Below are positions 15,694-24,356 of a stretch of DNA of 33,657 bases, in pieces; positions within the stretch are counted from its first letter, which is position 1, and each line of letters starts with the position of its first letter. Position numbers and translations under genes: made by a program. Source of the stretch: Planctomyces sp. (GTDB lineage: Bacteria > Planctomycetota > Planctomycetia > Planctomycetales > Planctomycetaceae); assembly GCA_016795105.1 (NCBI GenBank), contig JAEUIH010000081.1:1-33657 (forward strand), in the 5' to 3' direction. The notes under the pieces were generated by a model. The model did no database searches, was not told where the DNA came from, and was given only the letters and a program-made list of their open reading frames with translations.

Positions 15694-16830
15694 ATGGCGA
15701 ATTATTTTTTCACGAGCGAATCCGTGAGCATGGGGCATCCGGACAAGGTTTCGGATCAGGTGTCGGACGGCATCCTGGATGCACTTCTTGAGCAGGACCC
15801 AATGTCCCGCGTTGCATGCGAAACGCTGTGTACCACCGACCTTGTTGTGCTTGCCGGCGAAATCACCACCTCTGCGAAGGTTGACTATATCGGGGTGACT
15901 CGACGAGTCATTCGGGAGATTGGCTACACCAGTGATGACATCGGCTTCAACGCTGACACCTGCCGAATCTTCCTGGCTCTGCACAGCCAAAGCGGGGATA
16001 TTGCCCAGGGTGTTGACCGAGACGGAGCGGGTGACCAGGGGTTGATGTTCGGCTATGCCTGCAATCAGACACCCGAATTGATGCCGGTTCCAATTGCGTT
16101 TTCGCACCGAATCATCAATCGACTGACAGAAGTTCGTCAGAAAGGTGATGTCAACTGGCTGCGTCCGGACAGCAAGAGTCAGGTGACTGTAGAATACGAC
16201 GGTCAAAAGCCGGTTCGAATTGATGCCATCGTTGTGTCAACACAGCATGCCGAACACGTGACTCAGGACGAGATTGCAGAGTACGTCAAAACCAAAGTGA
16301 TTGGTTCCTGTATTCCCAAAGAACTGATTGACAGCAAGACCAAGTATCACATTAACCCAACAGGGCGATTTGTGATTGGTGGTCCTCACGGTGACACGGG
16401 TCTGACGGGCCGCAAGATTATCGTAGACACCTATGGCGGCTGGGGACGTCACGGGGGCGGTGCATTTTCCGGTAAAGATGCGACCAAAGTTGACCGCTCC
16501 GCAGCTTACATGGCTCGGTACGTTGCAAAGAATATCGTCGCAGCGGGACTTGCTGAACAGTGCGAAGTCCAGCTCGCATATGCGATTGGAGTTGCAGCTC
16601 CGGTCAGCGTTCGGGTTGACACATTCGGTACATCCAAAGTCAGCGAAGAAAAGCTCGGCAAGGTCGTTCAGGAAGTATTCCCGCTCAATCCTCGAGGAAT
16701 CATTAATCACCTGAAGCTGCGTCGACCCATCTTCCGCAATACGGCCCATGGTGGACATTTCGGTCGCTCAGAACCGGAATTCTCATGGGAAGCAACTGAC
16801 ATGGCAGACACATTGAAAAAGGCGTTCTGA
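15694..16830 (+). CDS. metK: S-adenosylmethionine synthase (methionine adenosyltransferase)
   Basis: A 378-residue enzyme that makes S-adenosylmethionine from methionine and ATP in the cytoplasm. The family's signature motifs are all present: GHPDK (14-18) with the ATP-binding segment [12 protein letters not shown], the hexapeptide GAGDQG (111-116) and the glycine-rich GGGAFSGKD (254-262) followed by TKVDRSAAY. The length is close to the usual 380-400. The start at 15694 ([18 protein letters not shown]) matches the normal N-terminus; the frame is open upstream to 15580, but that extension has no homologous look. The ribosome site is modest (AGGTG about 10 nt upstream). The next gene, lnt, starts about 50 nt after the stop and could be co-transcribed. 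A perfect 14-bp palindrome (16850-16863) lies between them. Confidence 0.98.
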   Translation: MANYFFTSESVSMGHPDKVSDQVSDGILDALLEQDPMSRVACETLCTTDLVVLAGEITTSAKVDYIGVTRRVIREIGYTSDDIGFNADTCRIFLALHSQSGDIAQGVDRDGAGDQGLMFGYACNQTPELMPVPIAFSHRIINRLTEVRQKGDVNWLRPDSKSQVTVEYDGQKPVRIDAIVVSTQHAEHVTQDEIAEYVKTKVIGSCIPKELIDSKTKYHINPTGRFVIGGPHGDTGLTGRKIIVDTYGGWGRHGGGAFSGKDATKVDRSAAYMARYVAKNIVAAGLAEQCEVQLAYAIGVAAPVSVRVDTFGTSKVSEEKLGKVVQEVFPLNPRGIINHLKLRRPIFRNTAHGGHFGRSEPEFSWEATDMADTLKKAF

Positions 16831-16881
16831 TTGTCAGACGGACGGATTTGTTGACGCGTCAACTTCAGCACGGATGTGGGC

Positions 16882-18750
16882 ATGGCAGAACATACAGGCG
16901 CACCTTCGGCGGGCGATCCGTCCGGAATGAGACCCGATCTTGAACGAATCATCGCATCGGGAAGAAAACCTGAGCGAATCTTTAAAGGTTCCCTCAGGGG
17001 CGTCATTCTGCTCGCCGTCGCGTCGCTGATTCTGCTGTATTGCTCATTTACGCCAATAGAATTTGGAACAGCGGCCTGGCTGGTTTTGATACCACTGGGC
17101 CAGCTCGTTCGAGTTCGTTACCTGCCCCGCTGGACGTACGTCGTCCTGACGGGGCTTGCGTTTATATGGAGTGTGGCCACTCTTCAATGGATGCGACTTG
17201 GCCATGTGACGATGTATGGAGCAATGTTTGCTCTGGCAGCCTATCTGTCCCTGTATTTCCCTGCTTTTCTGGTGATTTCAAGGCGACTGGTGGCGACTTG
17301 CAGGCTTCCTGCATGGCTCGTCATGCCGGTGACATGGGTTGCTCTTGAATATGCTCGCGCATATCTGCTGACAGGCTTTTCCTGGTACTATCTGGGGCAT
17401 TCTCAATATCGCTGGACAACTCTGGTTCAGATTTCGGATCTGACGGGTGCGTATGGAGTCAGCTTCATTGTCGCGTTGATTTCGAGTGTCATTGCTTGCA
17501 CCGTTCCGGAGCGATGGATTGCCGCTGCAGGATTGGATTCTGAATTGGCGGCTCCCGGCAGTTCAAAGGCTGCTCAGAGTGCGCGATGGCTACCGTTTGT
17601 CGGCCCTGTAACGGCTGCCGTGGTACTGTTAGTTGCCATCGGTTATGGAACTCTTCGACTGTCTCAGACAATGGGGACCGGTTCCGGACCAACGTTTGCG
17701 TTGATTCAGGGGAATTTTTCTCCGGAGTTGAAACACGATCCCAGTGAGTGGATGCAGCGATACCGAATTCATGACAACCTGACTCGATATTGTGTGGAAC
17801 TTCAGCCGCAGTTTATCGTGTGGCCTGAGACCATGTTTCCGTGGCCGGAGCAGTCGATCGAAGACGGCCTGAAAGACGAGGAGATTGCAGGCCAGATTCC
17901 CCCGGAGCTGCTCGAATCAGCCTCATACGATACGGCGCGATTAATCTCGAAGTTTCGCAGTGGTGAAGTGCGTTCAAGTCTTGCCGATCATTCGAAAATG
18001 GTTGGCAGCAATCTGTTGATTGGGCTTGAGTCCCACGAGATCAGCAGGAAGGGACTGCGAGCATTCAACTCGGTAGCCTTTGTTCGACCGGATCTTGGGT
18101 ATGTGTCCAGGTACGATAAGATGCATCGAGTCATCTTTGGAGAGTACATTCCTCTGAAGGATGTTTTTCCCTGGTTGTCGAACCTCACGCCGTTCGGCCC
18201 CAATTTTGGGATAGCCGCCGGCCAGCAGCCAACAACGTTTGAGTATGGCAAATTCTGTGTTGCTCCACTGATCTGTTTCGAGGATACCGTTCCTCATGTG
18301 GTGCGGCACATTGCATCTCAGCCTGGAGAAGACGGCAGTGGGGTTGACGTGCTTGTGAATCTGACGAACGATGCCTGGTTTCGCGGATCCAGTGAGCTTG
18401 ACCAGCACCTGATTACATCCTCGTTCCGCTGTGTCGAATATCGCATGCCCATGGTCCGTGCTGTCAATGGGGGCATCTCGGCATTCATTGATGGAAACGG
18501 AGAGATTCGAGATCCGGCGGAAATCCTGATGCTGGACGCCGAAAACGGAAAACTCAAGGCGCTGAAGGGAATGCGAGATCCCGAGACGGGGCGATGGCGA
18601 CGGCAGTTCTCGGGAATCATCTATGGGCAAGTGCCGCTGGATGAACGAAGCTCCCTGTATCTCAGGATTGGCGACGTGTTTGCTGGTGGATGTCTGCTAT
18701 TGACGCTGCTGGGGGTTGTTGGATCGTTCCTGCTCCCAGCCAGTCGCTGA
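16882..18750 (+). CDS. lnt: Apolipoprotein N-acyltransferase
   Basis: A 622-residue membrane enzyme that transfers the third acyl chain to the N-terminal Cys of lipoproteins. Residues about 40-260 hold several membrane helices. Residues about 270-560 form the nitrilase-like catalytic domain facing the periplasm. The catalytic triad is visible: Glu317 in VWPETMFPWPE, Lys413 in YDKMHRVIFGEYIP, and Cys465 in APLICFED. LVNLTNDAWF and the following EYRMPMVRAVNGG also match the family. A final hydrophobic stretch (GGCLLLTLLGVVGSFLL) closes the protein. It is longer than the E. coli enzyme (about 510 residues), with an N-terminal extension of about 35 residues and an insertion between Glu317 and Lys413. 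The start may instead be the GTG at 16876. Lipoproteins are encoded in this window, consistent with the role. Confidence 0.95.
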   Translation: MAEHTGAPSAGDPSGMRPDLERIIASGRKPERIFKGSLRGVILLAVASLILLYCSFTPIEFGTAAWLVLIPLGQLVRVRYLPRWTYVVLTGLAFIWSVATLQWMRLGHVTMYGAMFALAAYLSLYFPAFLVISRRLVATCRLPAWLVMPVTWVALEYARAYLLTGFSWYYLGHSQYRWTTLVQISDLTGAYGVSFIVALISSVIACTVPERWIAAAGLDSELAAPGSSKAAQSARWLPFVGPVTAAVVLLVAIGYGTLRLSQTMGTGSGPTFALIQGNFSPELKHDPSEWMQRYRIHDNLTRYCVELQPQFIVWPETMFPWPEQSIEDGLKDEEIAGQIPPELLESASYDTARLISKFRSGEVRSSLADHSKMVGSNLLIGLESHEISRKGLRAFNSVAFVRPDLGYVSRYDKMHRVIFGEYIPLKDVFPWLSNLTPFGPNFGIAAGQQPTTFEYGKFCVAPLICFEDTVPHVVRHIASQPGEDGSGVDVLVNLTNDAWFRGSSELDQHLITSSFRCVEYRMPMVRAVNGGISAFIDGNGEIRDPAEILMLDAENGKLKALKGMRDPETGRWRRQFSGIIYGQVPLDERSSLYLRIGDVFAGGCLLLTLLGVVGSFLLPASR

Positions 18751-18840
18751 GCTGGAAATTGAAGTTTCGGGCAACAGGCTGTATCTTTTGGTCTCCCGAA
18801 ATCCCACCATAACCCGACTTTCCCCGATTCTTCCCACCTG

Positions 18841-20655
18841 ATGCCGGACATCTGCATGCTTACGTTCGCATTGCGAAACCTGTTTGTGCTTTTATTGCTG
18901 CCAGTGATTGCGTCTGCGTCACAGCCCCCATCGTTGCCCGTCTCATTATCCTGGGTTCGCAGTGAAGCAATTGAAGGGACATCAAATCGCTGGTATCGGG
19001 TCGGTTTCGAATTGAAGCCCGAAGACGCCAGTCGGTTCACCGCAACACTGGCTTCAGACGCCACATGTACGCTGTACGTCAATGGTCAAAGAGTGTTGAA
19101 GCATGAGACGTTTGACGTGAATGGGGGTGAAATCAAAGCGAAGTCATTTGATGTAACGGAACTGATTCGTTCGGGACGAAATCTGGTTGCAGTGGAAATC
19201 AGTTCAACAGCCGCAACAGCCTGGTGCGGGTTTGAGTTGGCAAGTGTTGCAGGGGGCAACGCGATGCCGCCATTGAAAGGGAATTGGAAACACTCGATTG
19301 CTCGTCCACCAGTTGGATGGCAGCAGACGGACTTTAATGACAGAGACTGGGCTGAGGTTTCAGCGGCTCCTGACGATCAGTTACCGACGTATTCCATTGT
19401 ACGATCTTCGGAACTGAAAGACGCAGTCAGGCCACCGGCGACCGATCGAACCGTGTTTCATTTTGTCGATGGTGACCATGTTGTCCTGCTGGGTTCCACA
19501 TTCTTTGAACGTGAACAACAGTTTGGTCACCTCGAAGCGGCTTTGGTCGGGACCCTGGGTGACCGCCGAGTGACGTTCCGAAACCTGGGATGGGACGCGG
19601 ATACTGTGTTTGCAGAGTCGAGAGGTATCTTTGATGCTCCGGCTCAGGGATACCTGCGAATGATTGAACACGTGCGAGCCGAAGAGCCCAGCGTGATTAT
19701 TGTTTGTTATGGTCAGAATGACGCTTTGACCTCCGGACGCACAACAGAGGCATTTCAGACTCAGTATCGAAAACTTCTGGACGATCTTCAGACCACAGGA
19801 GCATCGATCGTATTGATGTCTCCGCACCCACTATTTCCGGCGCCGAAGCCATTGCCATCTCCGGCGCGGTTCAACCAAAAGATTGCCGGGTTCGCAGCAG
19901 TTGTTCAGAAGATTGCTGAGGAACGCCGATTTCCGTTTGTCGATATGATGACCGGATTCGAAGAAGCGCTGACTACTCATGATTGGAACCTGGAAGCGAA
20001 GTTTTCAGGTCTTACACCGGATCGGAAGGAGCATCCCGAGCTTTGGAATGCTGCTGTGTCTCGGTGGACGGAGAACGGCATCCATTTCCAGGATCGCGGC
20101 TATCGAGTTGCAGGACTTGAGACCAGGAATCGTCTTCTGCCACAGACTGCCGGTGCAGCATCAGTCGTGATCGACCCCGCGTCAAAGAACGTGATGACTC
20201 GGTTTGCAGAAGTACGAAACGTTGTATGGGGTGATGCAGCCAGCAAGTCATTAGAATTTGAAGTCAAAGTTGCCGCACTTTCTGCATTTCCATCAACACT
20301 TGTTATTCGTGGAATTGATGCGAATGGAATACGAGTTAAGGTTCAGGACTGTGACCAGCACATTGAGCCAACGAATCATCAGTTTGAAAACACTGCCCCC
20401 AATGAGGTGAAGTTTCTGATCCCTGCAGGAGTTCAATACGACCAGCTCGTGCGGACAATCATTCGCAAAAACGAACTCTACTTTCATCGCTGGCGTCCTC
20501 AGAATATCACCTATCTGTTCGGCTTTCGTAAGCATGAACAGGGGAACAACGCCGTCGAGATTGCTCAGTTTGATCCCTTCATTCAGAAGCTGGAAGCCGA
20601 AATCCATCAGCTGCAGAAGCCTCAATGGAGGCAGATCAAAGTCACACTCCCATAA
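18841..20655 (+). CDS. Exported SGNH/GDSL-family hydrolase with N-terminal carbohydrate-binding-like domain
   Basis: A 604-residue exported protein. A signal peptide (ALRNLFVLLLLPVIASAS) is followed by a beta-rich domain at about 35-180 with galactose-binding-like features (ATCTLYVNGQRVLKH, DVTELIRSGRNLVAVEI, WKHSIARPPVGWQQTDFNDRDW). Residues about 205-430 are the SGNH hydrolase domain: nucleophile Ser219 in VVLLGSTFFE, Gly250 in RNLGWDADTV, Asn293 in YGQND, and His415 in ENGIHFQDRGY. The usual GDS is changed to GST and the Asp of the DxxH motif is Asn412. About 170 further residues form a C-terminal region with charged helices. These enzymes are esterases or carbohydrate deacetylases; the substrate is unknown. 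The PVC-type cytochrome gene follows 158 nt later. Whether translation starts at 18841 or the ATG at 18856 is unclear. Confidence 0.85.
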   Translation: MPDICMLTFALRNLFVLLLLPVIASASQPPSLPVSLSWVRSEAIEGTSNRWYRVGFELKPEDASRFTATLASDATCTLYVNGQRVLKHETFDVNGGEIKAKSFDVTELIRSGRNLVAVEISSTAATAWCGFELASVAGGNAMPPLKGNWKHSIARPPVGWQQTDFNDRDWAEVSAAPDDQLPTYSIVRSSELKDAVRPPATDRTVFHFVDGDHVVLLGSTFFEREQQFGHLEAALVGTLGDRRVTFRNLGWDADTVFAESRGIFDAPAQGYLRMIEHVRAEEPSVIIVCYGQNDALTSGRTTEAFQTQYRKLLDDLQTTGASIVLMSPHPLFPAPKPLPSPARFNQKIAGFAAVVQKIAEERRFPFVDMMTGFEEALTTHDWNLEAKFSGLTPDRKEHPELWNAAVSRWTENGIHFQDRGYRVAGLETRNRLLPQTAGAASVVIDPASKNVMTRFAEVRNVVWGDAASKSLEFEVKVAALSAFPSTLVIRGIDANGIRVKVQDCDQHIEPTNHQFENTAPNEVKFLIPAGVQYDQLVRTIIRKNELYFHRWRPQNITYLFGFRKHEQGNNAVEIAQFDPFIQKLEAEIHQLQKPQWRQIKVTLP

Positions 20656-20657
20656 CC

Positions 20658-20709
20658 GCACTCTCCGAGTGCCGTCCCCCCCGTAGCAGGCACACTCCGA
20701 GTGCCGTCC
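20658..20709 (+). repeat. Two copies of a short hairpin repeat (CCGAGTGCCGTCC type)
   Basis: Two 20-bp direct repeats, 20658-20677 and 20690-20709, share CTCCGAGTGCCGTCC and differ at only two positions near the start. Copy 1 forms a GCACTC/GAGTGC hairpin with a 3-nt loop. They begin 3 bp after the SGNH gene's stop codon, so they could act as that gene's 3' end structure. The hairpin at 15381-15421 carries a related arm (GGAGTGCCGTTCC), suggesting a dispersed family. Confidence 0.8.
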
Positions 20710-20813
20710 GCCATCGAGCACCAGCAAATCCCCAACATCCAGCAGCCACTCACCGTCGGCAACTACTGAGAAATCCTTGAGTGTGCAGTCAGGACAGACT
20801 GGAAATTACAGAG

Positions 20814-23800
20814 ATGAAAAAATCTGATTTTAAGCATCGCTTGTTTTGTGTGCTGGCCGGAATCATCTTCGCGGTCGTCATAAGCCCTGACGTGCTCGCA
20901 CAGCGGGAGCTGAAAGATATCCCCGTCCCCGATCCGGAGCTGGAACGCCAGACGTTTCGGGTTCCCGAGGGATTTGAAGTGACGCTGTTCGCAGCTGATC
21001 CGAGAATTGCGAAGCCGATTCAGATGAATTTTGACGAGGATGGGCGACTGTGGATCGTCAGTTCGGAAGTCTATCCTCAGATCAAGCCTGGCGAGCAATC
21101 GACGGATCGAGTTGTTGTTCTGGAAGACAAAGATCAGGACGGCAAAGCCGATGAAACTCACATCTTTGCCAGCGGACTTCTGATTCCAACCGGAATTGCT
21201 CCGGGTGACGGGGGAGCGTGGGTAGCGAACAGTACAGAACTGCTGCACTATAAGGATACGGACGGAGACCTGATCGCCGACTCAAAGAACGTCGTTCTGT
21301 CAGGCTTTGGAACAGAAGACACTCATCACATTCTCCACACATTGCGCTGGGGGCCGGATGGATTCCTGTATTTCAATCAATCGATCTACATTCACAGCCA
21401 CATTGAAACACCGTGGGGAGTTCGCAGGCTGAATGCAGGCGGGATTTGGCAATTTCGCCCTGAGACACTGGAATTGGGTGTGTTTCTTCGCGGGCTCGTG
21501 AATTCCTGGGGACACCATTTCGATCGATTTGGTCAGTCGTTTGCGACCGATGGTGCTGGCGGAGAAGGAATCAACTATGTGATTCCGGGAGCCTACTATT
21601 TTACAGCGGCCGATGCTTCGCGCATCCTGAGTGGGTTGAATCCAGGAAGTCCCAAGCACTGTGGACTTGAGCTTGTGGAAACTCATAACCTGCCTGCTGA
21701 TTGGCAGGGAAGTGCGATCACGAACGACTTTCGTGGCCACCGAGTCTGCCGATTTACTCTGACTGAAGAAGGTTCTGGATTCGTTTCCCGCGAGCAGCAG
21801 GAAGTCATCGCGTCGGACCACGTGGCCTTTCGTCCGGTGGACGTGAAGCTTGGCCCGGACGGAGCGATTTATATCGCAGACTGGTACAACCCGATTATTC
21901 AGCATGGCGAAGTGGACTTTCGTGACGAGCGGCGAGATCACACGCACGGTCGCATTTGGCGAGTCCGCTGGACGGGGGCGAAGACGAGTGGCTGGCCGAT
22001 GTTGTCAAAGGCCTCGAACGTGGAGTTGTTTGAATCTCTTCGATCGGATGACGGGTTCCGTCGTCAGGCCGCGAAGCAACTCCTGCGACAGCGAGGGACG
22101 GGCATTATTTCAGAATTGCGAACATGGCTCGACATGGTGCAGTTGACTCAGGAGGAGCGTGATCACGTCCATCTTGAAGCGGCGTGGTGCTTTCAGGCGG
22201 CGCGGGTGGTTGATGAAGAACTGCTCAACGAATTGCTTGCCAGTGAAGATGCAAAGATACGAGCCGCGGGCGTCAGGTTGCTGAGTCACTGGAAGTATCA
22301 GATACCATCGTCATTCGAAAAGCTCCGGAAGCTTGTTACCGACGCCCATCCTCGAGTTCGTCTTGAGGCGGTGCGAGCGATTTCGTATTCACCACTTGAA
22401 GACTCCCAGCGTCAGATGGCACTTGATCCGGAGTTCACCGGAGTGGAGACATCGCATCCGGCAGCGTCTGAGATTGTGAATCAGTTTGATTTGCCAGTGA
22501 ACATCGAGACGGCGCTGCTTCCGCTGCGACAGCCTATGGACCGATTTCTGGATTATGGACTCTGGCTGACAACTCGAGAATTGTCTGATCGCTGGTTAAC
22601 AGCATTTCATGAAGGCAAAGTGACATTCGCCAATGATCCACAGATGATTCTTTTTGCATTTTCCGCTCTCGGAACAGAAGCGCCATTCGAGAGGCTTATC
22701 GGCAATCTTTATGCCGCCGACACGACATCCGACCAAAGAGGACAGCTTCTTCGGTTGATGGCTCGAAGTGCCAGCGAGGCTCAGCTGTCGCAAATGGTTC
22801 GGATGGCAGCAGAGCAGAAAGATTCTGCTTCGCTGAAGACTCTGTTGACTTCAACTGCTGGTCGGACGATTTCAGTGAGTGGCGACGTCAGCCTCCTGGA
22901 GTCATTGTGGGATTCGGAAGACGAATTGCTTCGGAGAGCCGTCCTTGAAGCGGCTGGAACATGGAAGATTGCAGCGCTAGAGGATCGGCTGCGACAGGTT
23001 GCAGGCAGTTCGTCTGCTGACGCGGGGGATCGACTTGCTGCATTCCGAGGGATTGCTGCGGGGAAAGATACCGAATTGCTTCAGGTGCTTGCGGATGTTG
23101 CGTCCGAATCAGGCACCGCGATGAACCTGCGTGCTGCGGCACTCGCAGAACTTGCATCCGGTCAACCGGAACAGGCAGCGTCGCTTGCAGGGTCGGTATT
23201 GTCCGTCATGAAGCCAGGCGACCCTGCTGGACTTGTGGCACACGCATTTTTGACGATGAAGAACGGTTCGTCACTGTTGTCATCCGCAATTCAGGATCAG
23301 ACTCTGGATACGGAGATTGCGAGAGAACTGCTGCGAACTCTTCGTGAATCCGGACGTGCCGATGCAAACCTCGAAACGATATTGAAGCGAGCCGGGAAAA
23401 TTGCAGGTCGAAAGGCGCTCTCGGCGGAAGATCGCATCCGACTGCTGGAACTTGCCCGAACGACGGCCTCAGCAGCTCAGGGGGAACAGGTCTTCCGAAA
23501 TGAACAGCTCGGATGTCTGAAATGTCATGGAATTGCCGGAGCCGGTGGCCTTGTGGGACCGGACATGGTGAGTCTCGGTGCGAGCGCTCAGCCGGATTAT
23601 CTGCTTGAATCGTTGCTCGATCCAAATGCCAAAGTTAAGGAGAATTATCACACAATCGTTGTGGCCACGATTGAGGGAAAAGTGATTTCGGGAATTCAGA
23701 TTCAGCAGTCGGATACGACATTAACACTGCGACTGGCTGACAATACCGTGGTGAATGTAGCTCGAAGTGATGTCGAAGAATCATCGCAGGGTGTATCACT

Positions 23801-24356
23801 GATGCCGGAAGGGCTTGTGGATACCCTCACCGATGCTGAATTGGCCGGGCTAGTCAGGTTTCTTTCTGAGCTTGGACGAACTCCCGAGTTTACTGTTTCA
23901 CGCCGTCGGCTGGCCCGAGGATGGCATGTGATGCAGCCGACCGACGAGGCCATTCGAAGGATTCAGCGAACAAGCTATGGCCAGTCAGCGACCGACGATC
24001 CGGCATTCAACTGGAAGTCACAGTACAGTTCGGTGTCAGGTACCCTGCCCCTCCGCTCGATCCCGGGCGTTGCCGGCAGGAGTCGAGGAGGAGTCGACAA
24101 CCCCGGCGTTGGATTTGTCCGAGCACGCCTCAATGTGACAACTCCGGGTTTACTGCGAATTCGACTGAATTCAGCAGAAGGTCTTGAGCTGAGGATCGAT
24201 GATCAGCCTGTTGACGTGGCTTCTGAGATGGATGTCGAATTGAGTGCCGGTCAACATCGTCTGACATTTGCAGTGGATCTGGCGTTACGAACTCAACCTC
24301 TGGAAGCCGAACTGATCGATGGGGGCTCGGGGAACGCCGAGTGGATTCAGCAATAG
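20814..24356 (+). CDS. PVC-type heme-binding protein: beta-propeller dehydrogenase-like, HEAT-like and cytochrome c domains
   Basis: A 1180-residue exported protein. The first 30 residues are a signal peptide (FCVLAGIIFAVVISPDVLAQ). Residues about 45-400 form a membrane-bound-dehydrogenase-type beta-propeller (PEGFEVTLFAADPRI, ADPRIAKPIQMNFDEDGRLW, GPDGAIYIADWYNP, HGRIWRV). Residues about 405-870 are helical with HEAT-like character. A c-type heme site, Cys901-Leu-Lys-Cys904-His905, starts the PVC-type cytochrome domain (GCLKCHGIAGAGGLVGPDM), ending with LTDAELAGLVRFLSELG. The last 150 residues form a small beta-rich domain. Such proteins are abundant in planctomycetes and are thought to oxidise sugars or other substrates in the periplasm, but substrates are unproven. 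The ATG at 20814 places the signal peptide at the N-terminus; the frame is open to a GTG at 20781. Its 3' end overlaps the convergent gene by 227 nt. Confidence 0.93.
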   Translation: MKKSDFKHRLFCVLAGIIFAVVISPDVLAQRELKDIPVPDPELERQTFRVPEGFEVTLFAADPRIAKPIQMNFDEDGRLWIVSSEVYPQIKPGEQSTDRVVVLEDKDQDGKADETHIFASGLLIPTGIAPGDGGAWVANSTELLHYKDTDGDLIADSKNVVLSGFGTEDTHHILHTLRWGPDGFLYFNQSIYIHSHIETPWGVRRLNAGGIWQFRPETLELGVFLRGLVNSWGHHFDRFGQSFATDGAGGEGINYVIPGAYYFTAADASRILSGLNPGSPKHCGLELVETHNLPADWQGSAITNDFRGHRVCRFTLTEEGSGFVSREQQEVIASDHVAFRPVDVKLGPDGAIYIADWYNPIIQHGEVDFRDERRDHTHGRIWRVRWTGAKTSGWPMLSKASNVELFESLRSDDGFRRQAAKQLLRQRGTGIISELRTWLDMVQLTQEERDHVHLEAAWCFQAARVVDEELLNELLASEDAKIRAAGVRLLSHWKYQIPSSFEKLRKLVTDAHPRVRLEAVRAISYSPLEDSQRQMALDPEFTGVETSHPAASEIVNQFDLPVNIETALLPLRQPMDRFLDYGLWLTTRELSDRWLTAFHEGKVTFANDPQMILFAFSALGTEAPFERLIGNLYAADTTSDQRGQLLRLMARSASEAQLSQMVRMAAEQKDSASLKTLLTSTAGRTISVSGDVSLLESLWDSEDELLRRAVLEAAGTWKIAALEDRLRQVAGSSSADAGDRLAAFRGIAAGKDTELLQVLADVASESGTAMNLRAAALAELASGQPEQAASLAGSVLSVMKPGDPAGLVAHAFLTMKNGSSLLSSAIQDQTLDTEIARELLRTLRESGRADANLETILKRAGKIAGRKALSAEDRIRLLELARTTASAAQGEQVFRNEQLGCLKCHGIAGAGGLVGPDMVSLGASAQPDYLLESLLDPNAKVKENYHTIVVATIEGKVISGIQIQQSDTTLTLRLADNTVVNVARSDVEESSQGVSLMPEGLVDTLTDAELAGLVRFLSELGRTPEFTVSRRRLARGWHVMQPTDEAIRRIQRTSYGQSATDDPAFNWKSQYSSVSGTLPLRSIPGVAGRSRGGVDNPGVGFVRARLNVTTPGLLRIRLNSAEGLELRIDDQPVDVASEMDVELSAGQHRLTFAVDLALRTQPLEAELIDGGSGNAEWIQQ

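Noticed and set aside
15061-16206. 381-residue minus-strand open frame across the metK leader and 5' half
   Set aside because: It is antisense to the strongly conserved MetK and its product resembles no protein.
16850-16863. Perfect 14-bp palindrome GTTGACGCGTCAAC between metK and lnt
   Set aside because: About two such palindromes are expected by chance in 33 kb and no second copy or promoter context supports an operator.
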